DNA of 64,000 nucleotides. Origin: Mauremys mutica (lineage: Eukaryota > Chordata > Testudines > Geoemydidae). This document shows positions 55,016 through 64,000 of this stretch, piece after piece. Within the stretch, counting starts at the first letter, position 1. Each line of letters opens with the position of its first letter. Where the stretch lies: contig NC_059073.1 in the NCBI RefSeq assembly GCF_020497125.1, positions 19,365,225 to 19,429,224 of the forward strand. Reading direction: 5' to 3'. A program made the position numbers and the translations under genes. A model generated the notes under the pieces. The model had not been told where the DNA came from. It made no database searches and saw only the letters and a program-made list of their open reading frames with translations.

Positions 55016-56160
55016 TGTGACAGGTTTGGTCACAGAGACCCCCCTTGGGACTGTCACCTGATGTGCTGAAGCTACGTTTGAGCCCGTTTTCTTTGCTAGC
55101 TTGGGATTCCAGAACCTGTCTTGCTGAGCCAGACACACTAGCCTGCTGCAACACAGACTCAGAGACTGAACCACACCCCTAAAGCTGCAAACTCAACTGT
55201 AAAAAGAGCTTAGCAAGTACTCCTGTCTCCAGCACCCAGACACCCAGTTCCCAGTGGGATCCAAACCCAAAATACATCCGTTTTACTATGTATAAAGCTT
55301 ATCCAGGGTAAACTCATAAATTGTCCACCCTCTGTAACACTGATAGAAAGATATGTATAGCTGTTTGCTCCCCCAGGTATTAAACACTTACTCTGGGTTA
55401 ATTAATAAACAGAAGTGATTTTATTAAGTATAAAAAGTAGGATTTAAGTGGTTCCAAGTAATAACAGACAAAACAAAGTAAGTTACCAAGCAAAATAAAA
55501 CAAAACACGCAAGTCTAAGCCTAATACATTAAGAAACTGATTACATATAAAATCTCATCCTGTAAACTTCTTTCCAGTAAGCTTCTTTCACAGACTGGAC
55601 TTCTTCCTAGTCTGGCCCCAATCCTTTCCCTTGGTACAGTCCTTGTTAGTTCCAGCTCAGGTGGTAATTAGGGGATTTCTCATGACTGGCAGCCTCTTTG
55701 TTCTCTTCCACCTCCTTTTATATCTTTGGCAAAAGGCGGGAATCCCTTTGTCTCTCTCTGGGTTCCCACCCCTCCTTCTAAATGGAAAAGCACCAGGTTA
55801 AAGATGGATTCCAGTTCAGATGATATGATCACATGTCACTGTAAGACCTCCTTCTTTATTACTTGGTAGCTGGAAGACACTTGCATAGGAAGGCTTGTAG
55901 GTAAACAAACCCATTTACAGTTCATTGATTCTGAAGCACCCTTAATGGCTTCCACTTAACATGTTTAAATCAGTAATACAAGTTTATATCTTATTCTCCT
56001 AACTCCAGACATAAGAAATAATAAATGCAAACAAATAAGATGAACACACTCAGTAGATTATAAGCTTTGTAATGGTACCTTACAAGAGACCTTTTGCATG
56101 AAGCATATTCTAGTTATGTTATATTCACACTTATTAAGACACATGGAATGCAACGTCACA
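55016..56160 (-). mobile_element. Solo LTR-like element, antisense, 1145 bp
   Basis: Begins TGTGACAGG and ends AACGTCACA, a 6-bp TG..CA-type terminal inversion. On the minus strand a TATA box (GATATAAAAGGAGG) lies near 55720, and AATAAA signals lie about 300 bases downstream near 55420-55400, giving a U3-R-U5 layout. It sits cleanly in a CR1 3' end. No internal genes adjoin, so it reads as a solo LTR of an old endogenous retroelement. No clear target duplication. Confidence 0.7.
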
Positions 56161-56270
56161 AGCCCAATACAGAAGTCGGAATGGAGGATGAGGTTCTGTG
56201 GCTTGCTGTGTGCAGGTTGTCAAACTAGGTCATCGTGATGTTCCCTTCTGGTCTATGAATGTAACAGTAC
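56161..56270 (+). mobile_element. CR1/L3-like 3' end, right segment
   Basis: GAGGTTCTGTGGCTTGCTGT, AGGTTGTCAAACTAGGTCAT and GTTCCCTTCTGGTCTATGAA are the usual CR1/L3 3' end. Confidence 0.8.
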
Positions 56271-56947
56271 TGTAGCTTCCTATTATGTACTCCTCCAGCA
56301 GGATATTGGGATATGGGTGATTAGGTACTGTGGACTTATAAAGAGGGCTTGGACTGAAATTGGAAGTCTAGGGGTACTGTTCCTGGTTCTGCCCTTGGCT
56401 TACACATTATTTTAATTTATGGCCATAGTGTCCAGAGGACCCAGTCAGGGTTCAGGGCCCAATTATATTACAAATTGTACACACACATAGCAAATAGACT
56501 GCTCATACCACAAAGATGTTGCAGTTATTGCTGCCTGGAACATTTTTCCAACAATAGAAAACTTTTGAAATTTTGTCAAAAAAAATTTTTTTAAGTCAAA
56601 AGCCCAAAATAATTTCAGGCCAAAATTGAAAAAAAAAATCAAATATTTTTGAAAATAGCAGTCTCTTTAGTTTAGCTGAAAACCCAATTTGCTATCTAAA
56701 AAAGGTTTTGATGGAAAATTTTTGACTACCCCTCCTCACCCAAAGGCTGTACATCTGCCCTTTGAGCTGTGGGTGCGATTCCCAGCACATGTGAAGACAT
56801 GCTCGTGTTACCTCTGATCGAGCTAGTGAACTAAAAATAGTTTTTTTCTCTTACTTAATTGGCCTCTCAGAGTTGGTAAGACAACTCCCACCTTTTCATG
56901 CTCTCTGTATGTGTATATATATCTCCTCAATATATGTTCCATTCTAT
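56271..56947. other. Intronic stretch, AT-rich repeat relic
   Basis: 56530-56735 is an A/T-rich decayed repeat (AAATTTTGTCAAAAAAAATT). At 56760-56780 GGGTGCGATTCCCAGC resembles a Pol III B box but lacks a partner A box. Confidence 0.35.
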
Positions 56948-57074
56948 GCATCCGAAGAAGTGGGCTGTAGCCCACAAAAGCTTATGCTCAAATAAATTTG
57001 TTAGTCTCTAAGGTGCCACAAGTACTCCTGTTCTTTTTGCAGATACAGACTAACATGGCTGCTACTCTGAAACC
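56948..57074 (+). mobile_element. Short amniote retroposon, same broad family as 37871
   Basis: CATCCGAAGAAGTGGGCTGT, CACAAAAGCTTATGCTCAAA, TTAGTCTCTAAGGTGCCACA and AGACTAACATGGCTGCTACT in order, the opposite orientation to 37871-37999. Confidence 0.8.
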
Positions 57075-57231
57075 TAAAAAATAGTGTGTAGCTGTGGCAG
57101 TGTGAGTGGCAGGAGGGGGTAGCCGTCCCGAATACATGCCTATGATCTCAGATGGGCACTCACTGCAGCTACTAGCCCCAGTCTCCTCAAGCTGGGACTC
57201 ACACCCAAGCTCAAAGTATAGGCATACCCTT

Positions 57232-58239
57232 TGTCAAGGCCGATTCCCCACTCTGGCACTGCGAGTGCAGAAGGTGGGGGCCTGCAAGGATTTAAAAAAA
57301 TAATATTTGCCACTCCAGGCTTGTATGAAACCCCCAAGGTTACAGCTTTTTTCTGACCTTGGCTTGGTAAACACTGCCATCACAGAAGTGAAAAACTGCC
57401 TCTTGCAAATCCTGAAAAAACTCACTTGGGAAGTTTTCCCTGAGGCCCCGCGGCTTTTCCACCCCTCCCTCGGGGAAGCCAAGAAAGAAAACAAACAAAA
57501 GGGAAACCCAGCTGTTGCAACCAGCTAATTAAAAAACACATGCACAGACCTTTTAAGACACAAAACCAATCAGGTTCTTAAAGGTAAATTTTATTAAAAA
57601 CAAAAGGAAAGAAAATACATCTGGAACTCAGGCTTTTGCTAGATTTTAAAAGAGCAATTCCAAAAATTAAGCACGCAAAATAGCTTTCTTGGGGGTGCAG
57701 CTTAAAAGCCACGCTCATGATCGGTGGCACTTCAGTGGCAGCTCCACCGTGCTGCTTTCTTCTTTGACGGCAATTTGGCAGCAGGTCCTTCCCTCCGAGA
57801 GGGACCGATGGACCAGCCACCGAATTGCTACCAAAGAGCCCGACGTGCCGCCCCTTCCCCTTGGCTGCCTCAAGCATCTGCTTGCTGAGCTGATGCCTGG
57901 AGCCGGCCCTGATCCTTGTAAGTATGGACGATGAATTTTCATACCAGGTCCACACTTTACACAGCATTCCAGCTGCCTCCGTCTCTTCAGCCCAGAGAGA
58001 ACAACGGAGAGACAAAGGGAAAGCATTTTTCCCATTTTAAAAAGGTCTAGCCTTCCCATTGGCTCTTTTGGTCAGGTGCCCGCTCCCTTTTCTTTACTTG
58101 GGGGACTTTTTAACCCTTTACAGGTAAAGCAAGCAGCCACCAAGAGGGACCTTATAGCTAACTGGGTGGCTGGGTGTCCATAAAAGGGAGCTTTCAGCTT
58201 TAGCCTCAGACACTAGGTGGATACAGCAAACAGGTGACA
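57232..58239 (-). mobile_element. LTR-like element, antisense, interrupted by hAT
   Basis: TGTCAAGG at the left and GGTGACA at the right give a TGTCA/TGACA terminal inversion. Minus-strand AATAAAATTTACC lies near 57580 and a CTATAAGG box near 58150. The left half matches 31260-31888 closely. It is broken at about 57711-57911 by a hAT fragment. No internal retroelement genes. Confidence 0.65.
57711..57911. mobile_element. hAT fragment inside the LTR-like element
   Basis: Right end GATGCCTGGAGCCGGCCCTG is the hAT terminus of the 3367/39148 type. The left end is not clear; GC-rich interior with CGGTGGCACTTCAGTGG. Confidence 0.7.
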
Positions 58240-58319
58240 AGGTAACGGTGAGTTATTATGGATCAGTGTATTAAGCAACAGTCACAGCACTCCAGCTTCC
58301 TAGCTATGGCCCAGTGTTT

Positions 58320-58490
58320 CGTAGGCCAAACTACTTATGTGACCTCAGGGAAACTGTGTAATCTCTCTGTGCCTCAGTTTCTCTCCCTGTAAAGTGAGGC
58401 TGTTGATGGTTACCTACCATTTGCAAAGTATTTTGCGGTATATGGGAGCTGGGGGAAGAGCTGTGTAAGTTCTAAGTGTTCTTTATATTG
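58320..58490 (-). repeat. MIR-like fragment
   Basis: CTCTCTGTGCCTCAGTTTCT, CCCTGTAAAGTGAGG and ACCTACCATTTGCAAAGTAT match the MIR core from the opposite strand. Confidence 0.8.
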
Positions 58491-59779
58491 TGTCATAGCT
58501 GTTACTGTGTCTTGTCAGATGGATTCAGGAAATCCATAGGTTTTGCTCTGGGCTTGAGGATTTGGCCTACAAAGATCAGTTGTTTTGTTTTATTTCTACT
58601 ATTAAGAACCATTGGAGCCGAGGCAGCTGATTATTTTCCAGTGATATCTGTAATGAAGCCTCCTGGGCATACAGGTTTTACCAAACAGCTACATTGAATG
58701 ACAGTATTATCCAATTCAGGATAAAATACTGGAGAGATACATTGGTACAAAATGTGTTTCATGGCTTTTAAATGTAGTATAACACGGGCTGAGCTCTGTC
58801 TCTGAGATTTAGAGTTGTTGCAGGACAGGAAGGATTTGTGTAATAGGGTTGCTTGCTCTGTGGACTGGGGAGCCTGGGGCTAAGCTAACCTGATTACAGA
58901 ATGAGTCCCACCAGAGGGGAATCAGACAAATTCCCTATAAGAGCAGAAGATGGCTGCAGTAATGGGAACATGAGCCAGGCTTAAGTGGTGATAAAACCCA
59001 GCTGGGGAAGGGGCTGGAGAGGGAGCCAGACAGAAAACTTAGAGCATAAGGGAAATGCTTCCAGTCCTCCCTGTCTGGACAGACCCTGACTCAGCAGAGA
59101 AGAGACAGAGATGAGAACTTACCGAAGAGGCTGGGTAGGAAGTGTCCCAGGGAAAATGCATTATGGGTAAAGGAGCAGACCTAGCTGTTCAGTACAGGGC
59201 CCTGTGCCAGAACCCAGAGTAGAGGGTGGGACTGGGTTCCCCTACAGGCCCAAGGAGGGGGACATATAAGTCCTCTGCATGGGCTATTGAGCCCAGCAAG
59301 GGAGGTTGAGAAAGAGCCCCAGAAAAGGGGAAGGATTTTGTTTGTGTTAAAGACATTTGGGGACTTCTAGTTTGGGCTGTTGTGACCCTGGAAGGGTTGG
59401 ACGTAAGATGGTGACCTGGCCAGAGGGCTGAATCACTGCCAGAGAAACTGCCAGAGCGCCCAATTGACCGCAGGCAAGGGGCCAACCCAGAAAGAAAGCT
59501 GCTATGCCACACCTGGCCACGAGGGGGCACCTAGCAGTGAGTGAACTTGTTTACAGTTTGAATAACTGACCGGTCCATTGTTTGGTGTATATAGAGCTTC
59601 AGACACAATATTATGCTTGGGCTGCATTGTCCTGCCATGACTTGTGTCTTTGCTTGGTGAAGATTTATATTGGTAATACTGAAATGCTGCCTCTCTTGTT
59701 AGGGGGATATCATGATCAGCAACCGCCATTCCAAATGCATCTGTTGATTGGGAGAGTCCCATATCTTCCAAAAGTTTGA
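58491..59779. other. Intronic stretch, possible uncharacterised repeat
   Basis: 58860-59560 is GC-richer, with purine-rich phrases and ends near CCTGGCCACGAGGGGGCACC, which reminds me of turtle LTR-type repeats. Termini were not identified. Confidence 0.3.
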
Positions 59780-60302
59780 TTTTTTTTTTGTCTGGCTCTA
59801 GAATCTAGAGCACGGAAGAATCGAGAGACCAAATTGAAACTGATGCTGATGGAGTGCTCAGGTCAGGAGACCTCTCCCCACATACATCTGTCTCTGGCAG
59901 ACCCATACTCCTTTATCTGGGGCTAAGGTCTCTCCTAGGAAAGGGAAGACCTTGGAGGACTCAGGGAAGTCTACGAAGATGACTCAGTCTCCCCTTTCAA
60001 GGAGCCAGCTCCCAAGAAGCCCTGATCTCCCTCTAGGTCTACAGAGTCAGAGGCCTTGACCTCTTGACTCAGTACCATGGAGGCAAAAGACTCTTCCTCC
60101 GGTACCGGCATCTCTGTTAGGGTGGGGAGCACATCACAATATCCTCACAACTCAGGGAATATCCTCACCTGAGAAAACGAGTTTCCATATCAATCTCTTG
60201 GACTTCAGGGCAGTCAAGAACACCTGTCTTCAATTTCTACCCCTCATCAAGGGCAAACCAATCAGGATTATAATGGACAATGTGGCTTGCATGTTCTACA
60301 TC
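59780..60302 (+). mobile_element. DIRS-like retrotransposon remnant, left part
   Basis: 60120-60302 reads open as 61 codons: GWGAH at the start, then a tract with INLLDFRAVKN and LPLIKGKPIRIIMDNVAC before the hAT insertion. This is the RNase H region of DIRS/Ngaro-type elements, where the ELRAV and TDN motifs are hallmarks (here DFRAV and MDN). Upstream (59800-60110) is a Ser/Pro-rich gag-like tail. The reverse transcriptase itself is missing, so an internal deletion lies near 60115. Confidence 0.75.
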
Positions 60303-61715
60303 AGTGGTCACCATCCGGTTGATCCTGGAGACTCTCCCAGTCGATCATGATCTGCGGTGGTGTAGCAGGGCTTCCGCTAAGGCAGGCTCCTTGCCTGCCC
60401 CCCAGGCCTGACGCCGCTCCCGGAAGCGGCCAGCACGGCCCTGTGGCCCCAGGTGGGGGAGGGCAGGGGTCTCCACATGCTGCTTCTGCCTGCAAGCACC
60501 GCTCCTGCAGCTCCCATTGGCTGGGAACGGGGAACTGTGGCCAATGGGAGCTGCAGGGGTGCTGCCTGCAGAGAGAGGCAGCACGCGGAGCTGCATTGGT
60601 CCCTTGTGGGAGTAGCGTGGGGCTGGGGCAGACAGGGAGCTTGCCTTAGCACCGCTGTGCCTCCAACTGGGAGCCACCTGAGTTAAGCGCCTCCTGGCTG
60701 GAGCCTGTACCCCAACCCCCCTCCCAGAGCCAGCACCCTAAACCTCCTCCTGCACCCCAACGCTCAGCCCCACTCTGAATCATTAAAAAGGGGATAGAGA
60801 ATAAGACTGAGAATATATTATTGCCCTTATATAAATCCATGGTACGCCCACATCTCGAATACTGTGTACAGATGTGGTCTCCTCACCTCAAAAAAGATAT
60901 TCTAGCACTAGAAAAGGTTCAGAAAAGGGCAACTAAAATGATTAGGGGTTTGGAGAGGGTCCCATACGAGGAAAGATTAAAGAGGCTAGGACTCTTCAGC
61001 TTGGAAAAGAGAAGACTAAGGGGGGACATGATAGAGGTATATAAAATCATGAGTGATGTTGAGAAAGTGGATAAGGAAAAGTTATTTACTTATTCCCATA
61101 ATACAAGATCTAGGGGTCACCAAATGAAATTAATAGGCAGCAGGTTTAAAACAAATAAAAGGAAGTTCTTCTTCACGCAGCGCACAGTCAAGTTGTGGAA
61201 CTCCTTACCTGAGGAGGTTGTGAAGGCTAGGACTATAACAATGTTTAAAAGGGGACTGGATAAATTCATGGTGGCTAAGTCCATAAATGGCTATTAGCCA
61301 GAATGGGTAAGAATGGTGTCCCTAGCCTCTGTTTGTCCGAGGATGGAGATGGATGGCAGGAGAGAGATCACTTGATCATTGCCTGTTAGATTCACTCCCT
61401 CTGGGGCACCTGGCATTGGCCACTGTCGGTAGACAGATACTGGGCTAGATGGACCTTTGGTCTGACCCGGTACGGCCTTTCTTATGTTCTTATGCCCTAG
61501 CCCGGAGCCCCCCCCAACTCCCTCCCAGAGCTTGCACCCCTCACCCCCTCCTGCACCCCAACCCCCTGCCTCAGGCTCAGCCCAGAACCGGCTCCCACAC
61601 TGCGAACCCCTCAGCCCCAGCCCAGAGCCTGCACCCCCTCCGAAAACCCAACCCACTGCCCCAGCCCAGTGAAAGTGAGTGAGGGTGGGGGAGGGCAAGC
61701 GATAGCCGCAATTCA
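60303..61715. mobile_element. hAT-like element inside the DIRS remnant, carrying a CR1
   Basis: Begins at CAGTGGTCACCATCCGG; passes through a GC-rich body with GGGAACGGGGAACTGTGG; after the CR1 insertion continues as C-rich CCCAGCCC units ending GTGAGTGAGGGTGGGGG. The right terminus and target duplication are not clear. Confidence 0.6.
60781..61494 (+). mobile_element. CR1 LINE 3' part, youngest-looking copy
   Basis: Open frame 60821-61294 covers the ORF2 C-terminus without interruption: [31 protein letters not shown] motif ([20 protein letters not shown]), [54 protein letters not shown] and [12 protein letters not shown]. The 3' end is two perfect TTCTTATG units at 61479-61494. It is inserted in a hAT that is itself inserted in a DIRS remnant, so it is the latest layer here. 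5'-truncated. Confidence 0.95.
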
Positions 61716-61998
61716 TTCCCTTTAGAGGGGTTTTTATTTTTGCTCATCCTATGTCCTCTAGACTCCTTAAGGGCCTGGAGAATCTTTACCCACAAGTTGA
61801 GGATCCTACTCTGACTTGATCTCAAACTGGTACTTGGGTACCTATGGCAACCTGCTCCTTCTTTCACTTATCTCTGAAGACGGCCTTTCTAGTAGCTAAC
61901 ATGCCAGCTTGCAGGGTGGGAGAGATTGGAGTCTTGATGGCAGACCCTCCCCATTTATGATATTTTTCAGGGCCAAGGTATCCTTACAGCTGCATCTG
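61716..61998 (+). mobile_element. DIRS-like remnant, tyrosine recombinase part
   Basis: 61847-61957 reads as 37 codons: ATCSFFHLSLKTAFLVANMP followed by ACRVGEIGVLMADPPHL, then TGA. The ACRVGEI segment carries the first catalytic arginine of tyrosine recombinases (RVSEL in better DIRS copies). Surrounding sequence is frame-shifted. Confidence 0.75.
61847..61957 (+). pseudogene. DIRS tyrosine recombinase fragment
   Basis: The 37 codons around the first catalytic arginine (KTAFLVA..ACRVGEIG). In intact DIRS elements this enzyme integrates a circular DNA intermediate instead of a DDE integrase. Stop codon at 61958, frameshifts on both sides, and the C-terminal catalytic His/Arg/Tyr are not seen. 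Confidence 0.7.
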
Positions 61999-62670
61999 AA
62001 GTTCTTACCCAGGCCCGCCGATGGGGGTGGCGGTGGAGGGGCAAAGGGGGAAATTGCCCAGCAGCCCAGGTGATTTAAAAGGCTTCCTGCTCACCCTCAC
62101 TCCACACCATTCCTGGAAGTGATCGGCACGTCCGTGCGGCCCCTGGTGAAGAGGTCTTTGTGCGCTGCCTAGCCCTGAGCGCCGACTCCGCAGCTCCCAT
62201 TGGCTGGGAACTGCAGCCAATGGGAGCTGTGGGGATGGTGCTTGCAGGCAGTGGTGTGCAGAGACCCTCTAGGCCCCCCACCAGGAGCTGCTGTCAGAAG
62301 GGTGTGCTAGTTGTTTTCGGGAGCTGCCCGACCCCCTCCTGCACCCCAACCTCTTGCCCCAGCCCAGAGCCTGCACTCTGCCCCAAACTCCCTCCCAGAG
62401 CCCACACCCCATGCCCCTTTCCGCACCCAAACTCTCTCCCCGAGCCTGCAACCCCCTGCACTCAAACTCCTTCCCATACCCCCTCCCGCACTCCTGCCCC
62501 AGCCTAATGAAAGTGAATGAGGGTGGTGGGGAGAGAGTGGGGATGGAGTGAGCAGGTGGCGTGGCCTTGGAGACGGGATGGGACAGGGGCATGGCCTCAG
62601 GGAAGGGTCAGGGCAGAGGGTGGGGCAAAAGTCTTTGGGTTTGCATGATTAGACAGTTGGGAACCCTACC
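61999..62670. mobile_element. hAT-like element(s) inside the DIRS remnant
   Basis: Begins near CAGGCCCGCCGATGGGGG; a GC-rich interior with C-rich CCCAGCCCAGAGCCTGCAC units, collinear with the 61500-61690 block; ends with TTAGACAGTTGGGAACCCTA, a different repeat terminus. Probably two elements joined. Confidence 0.5.
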
Positions 62671-63420
62671 AGACAGGCATGTGGAAGCCCTGTCCGTGCC
62701 GGAAGAGCACACCCTGCAGCGCAGCTGGCAGCTCGCTGGGCACCAGCCAGCGCAGGTGCAGCACTGCCCAAGTGTCAGGCGGACCCCGTATGCGTGGCTT
62801 GTCCGTGTGTGGAGGCCCATTAACTGTTGCTGTCAGTGGGCCTGTACTTACCTAAGGTGCTGTCAGATTTCCATCTTGAGCAGTAAATTCATCTACCAAT
62901 TATTTTTCCTAAACTACATAAATCTCAACGTGAGACCTCCTTTCATGTTAGACGTAGGATGGGCTTTGGCCTTTTACCTGGATAGGATGAAGCAGTGTCG
63001 GAAATCACTGTTTTGTCTTCATTGTAGAAAGATCTAGGGGGTCCACGATTTCTTCACAGGGACTGTCGAGATGGCTCCCTGGGTGTGTTACTGCTTGCTC
63101 AGGAGTCATCTGAAGTGGAGCACCCATGGAGTAGTGTCCCTAAGAAGAAGAAAAGGTTCTTTGAGATGTGTGTCTCTGTAGGTGCTCCCAGACTGTTCTT
63201 TGCTGGATGTTCAGATAGAGAAGGAGCTAACGGTGGTTGGCCTGCACGGCCCTGCATATGCTCAGAGCGCACCAGGTGGTTTCATAGAGAACATGAGCAG
63301 GTCGAATGGACGTTGCTAATGAAAAAATCTCTGATCAAGGGCTTCAGAGGTGCTTGCACATCCAAAGTGGAGCACCTGTCGGGGGGACAGCTCTCGAAGA
63401 ACCAGAGTTACTGCAAAGTG
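62671..63420 (+). mobile_element. DIRS-like terminal region (probable)
   Basis: GTGGAGCACCCATGGAGTAG (63115) and CAAAGTGGAGCACCTGTCG (63364), plus an inverted AGGTGCTCCCA (63180), suggest inverted terminal repeats. The phrase TCTCGAAGAACCAGAGTTAC closes the block. The placement as the end of the DIRS element is inferred from adjacency. Confidence 0.45.
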
Positions 63421-64000
63421 AGTAAGCCTGTTTTATCTCTATTGAAAAGGGGAAGATACAAACATTTCACTTCAGAAGATTTATGTAGAGCCTTTGTGTT
63501 GCCATCAGATTTTAAAGGTCTCTGTTGCACTGGGTAAACAGTGGTCAAGCAAGCAGCATTTCATTTCTTTTCTGCTAACTCTTGGTATGAATTTAATCTA
63601 GAAACCACTCTCACTCTTAGGCTATTAAATAGGTACTCTTATAATGAAACAAGGCAGTAAATAGGGTGCAAAAGTTTCCTCAGTCTGCTTTGCTATTTCT
63701 TAATAGGTGGCCTTCTACATTGAATTTTGTCTCAGGTGCATCACTGGGTCTGTTTTAGCTTATGTTGGAGTACTTTCCCATTTAAGGAATTAATGAGGTG
63801 CATCATGGCCTCTGGAGGGCAATTTAACACTTCTTGAAAAAGTACTCCATTCGTTCACGTTATTACCTGAACACACAAATGTATGGACAGGCTGGAAAAC
63901 AATGGAGAGAGCAAGACTATTGTTTGCAGTGTTGCAGCCATGTTGGTGCCAGGATATGGGTAAGATAGGTGAGTGTAATATCTAGTAATATGTACCACAA
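63421..64000. other. Intronic stretch to the end of the window
   Basis: Nothing assignable is seen; the window ends in intron. Confidence 0.35.

Larger units (their letters stand above)
918..64000 (+). other. KCNQ3: First intron of KCNQ3 (5' part)
   Basis: Everything after the donor appears non-coding for the host. I looked among the open frames on the + strand for exon 2 (the rest of S1 onward) and found none, which fits the very long first intron known for KCNQ3 in other vertebrates. The acceptor is beyond the window. Confidence 0.85.

Noticed and set aside
56755..56785. Possible tRNA or tRNA-SINE (B-box-like GGGTGCGATTCCC)
   Set aside because: No matching A box at proper spacing and no cloverleaf.
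918..64000. CRISPR array, bacterial operon or novel defence system
   Set aside because: Sequence is vertebrate intron; tandem units seen are transposon interiors with irregular spacing.

Overview
The window looks like vertebrate, most likely turtle, nuclear DNA. Evidence: intron-exon structure, many CR1 LINE pieces, amniote MIR-like SINEs, numerous hAT, Harbinger-like and mariner-like non-autonomous elements, LTR-like elements and a DIRS-like remnant. The turtle call rests on remembered repeat families; a crocodilian or other sauropsid cannot be excluded by eye. The only gene recognised is KCNQ3 (Kv7.3, M-current potassium channel subunit). Its first coding exon lies on the + strand at 589-917, opening with MGLKSRK and ending just before transmembrane segment S1 at a GTGAGT splice donor. 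Bases 1-588 are the GC/CpG-rich promoter and 5' UTR region, with a long pyrimidine tract and two upstream ORFs in good initiation context. Everything from 918 to the end reads as the start of a very long first intron; no second KCNQ3 exon and no other host gene was found. || Layout of the intron: 1-10 kb holds short MITEs and hAT elements, a + strand LTR-like element (4125-4902), and an antisense CR1 (7.2-8.5 kb). 10-22 kb has a second antisense CR1 copy (13.35-14.3 kb), several GC-rich turtle-type repeats, a composite hAT with internal inverted units (16.9-18.0 kb), and an LTR-like element broken by another insertion (19.7-21.2 kb). 23.1-24.5 kb is the largest CR1 copy, antisense, with most of its reverse transcriptase readable but mutated. 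26.76-28.48 kb is a hAT transposon that still carries the C-terminal dimerisation region of its transposase. 30.1-32.5 kb is a CR1 split by a 1.64 kb hAT with a perfect 8-bp target duplication. 35.1-35.8 kb is a TTAA-flanked element. 38.96-41.35 kb is a CR1-type LINE split by a hAT that is itself split by a smaller hAT. 43-46 kb has mariner-like, Harbinger-like, tRNA-like SINE and MIR-like pieces. 47.6-51.0 kb has another interrupted CR1, a mariner-like MITE and a hAT. 55.0-56.2 and 57.2-58.2 kb are two antisense LTR-like elements. About 59.8-63.4 kb is a decayed DIRS-like tyrosine-recombinase retrotransposon, interrupted by hAT elements, one of which contains a well-preserved CR1 tail. || No operon-like or novel protein system is present. 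The most informative content is the nested transposon stratigraphy, the KCNQ3 5' leader with an overlapping strong-context upstream ORF, the DIRS and hAT protein remnants, and a 33-bp near-perfect direct repeat flanking 297 bp at 24.8-25.1 kb. Family names of the non-coding repeats are from memory and were not searched.
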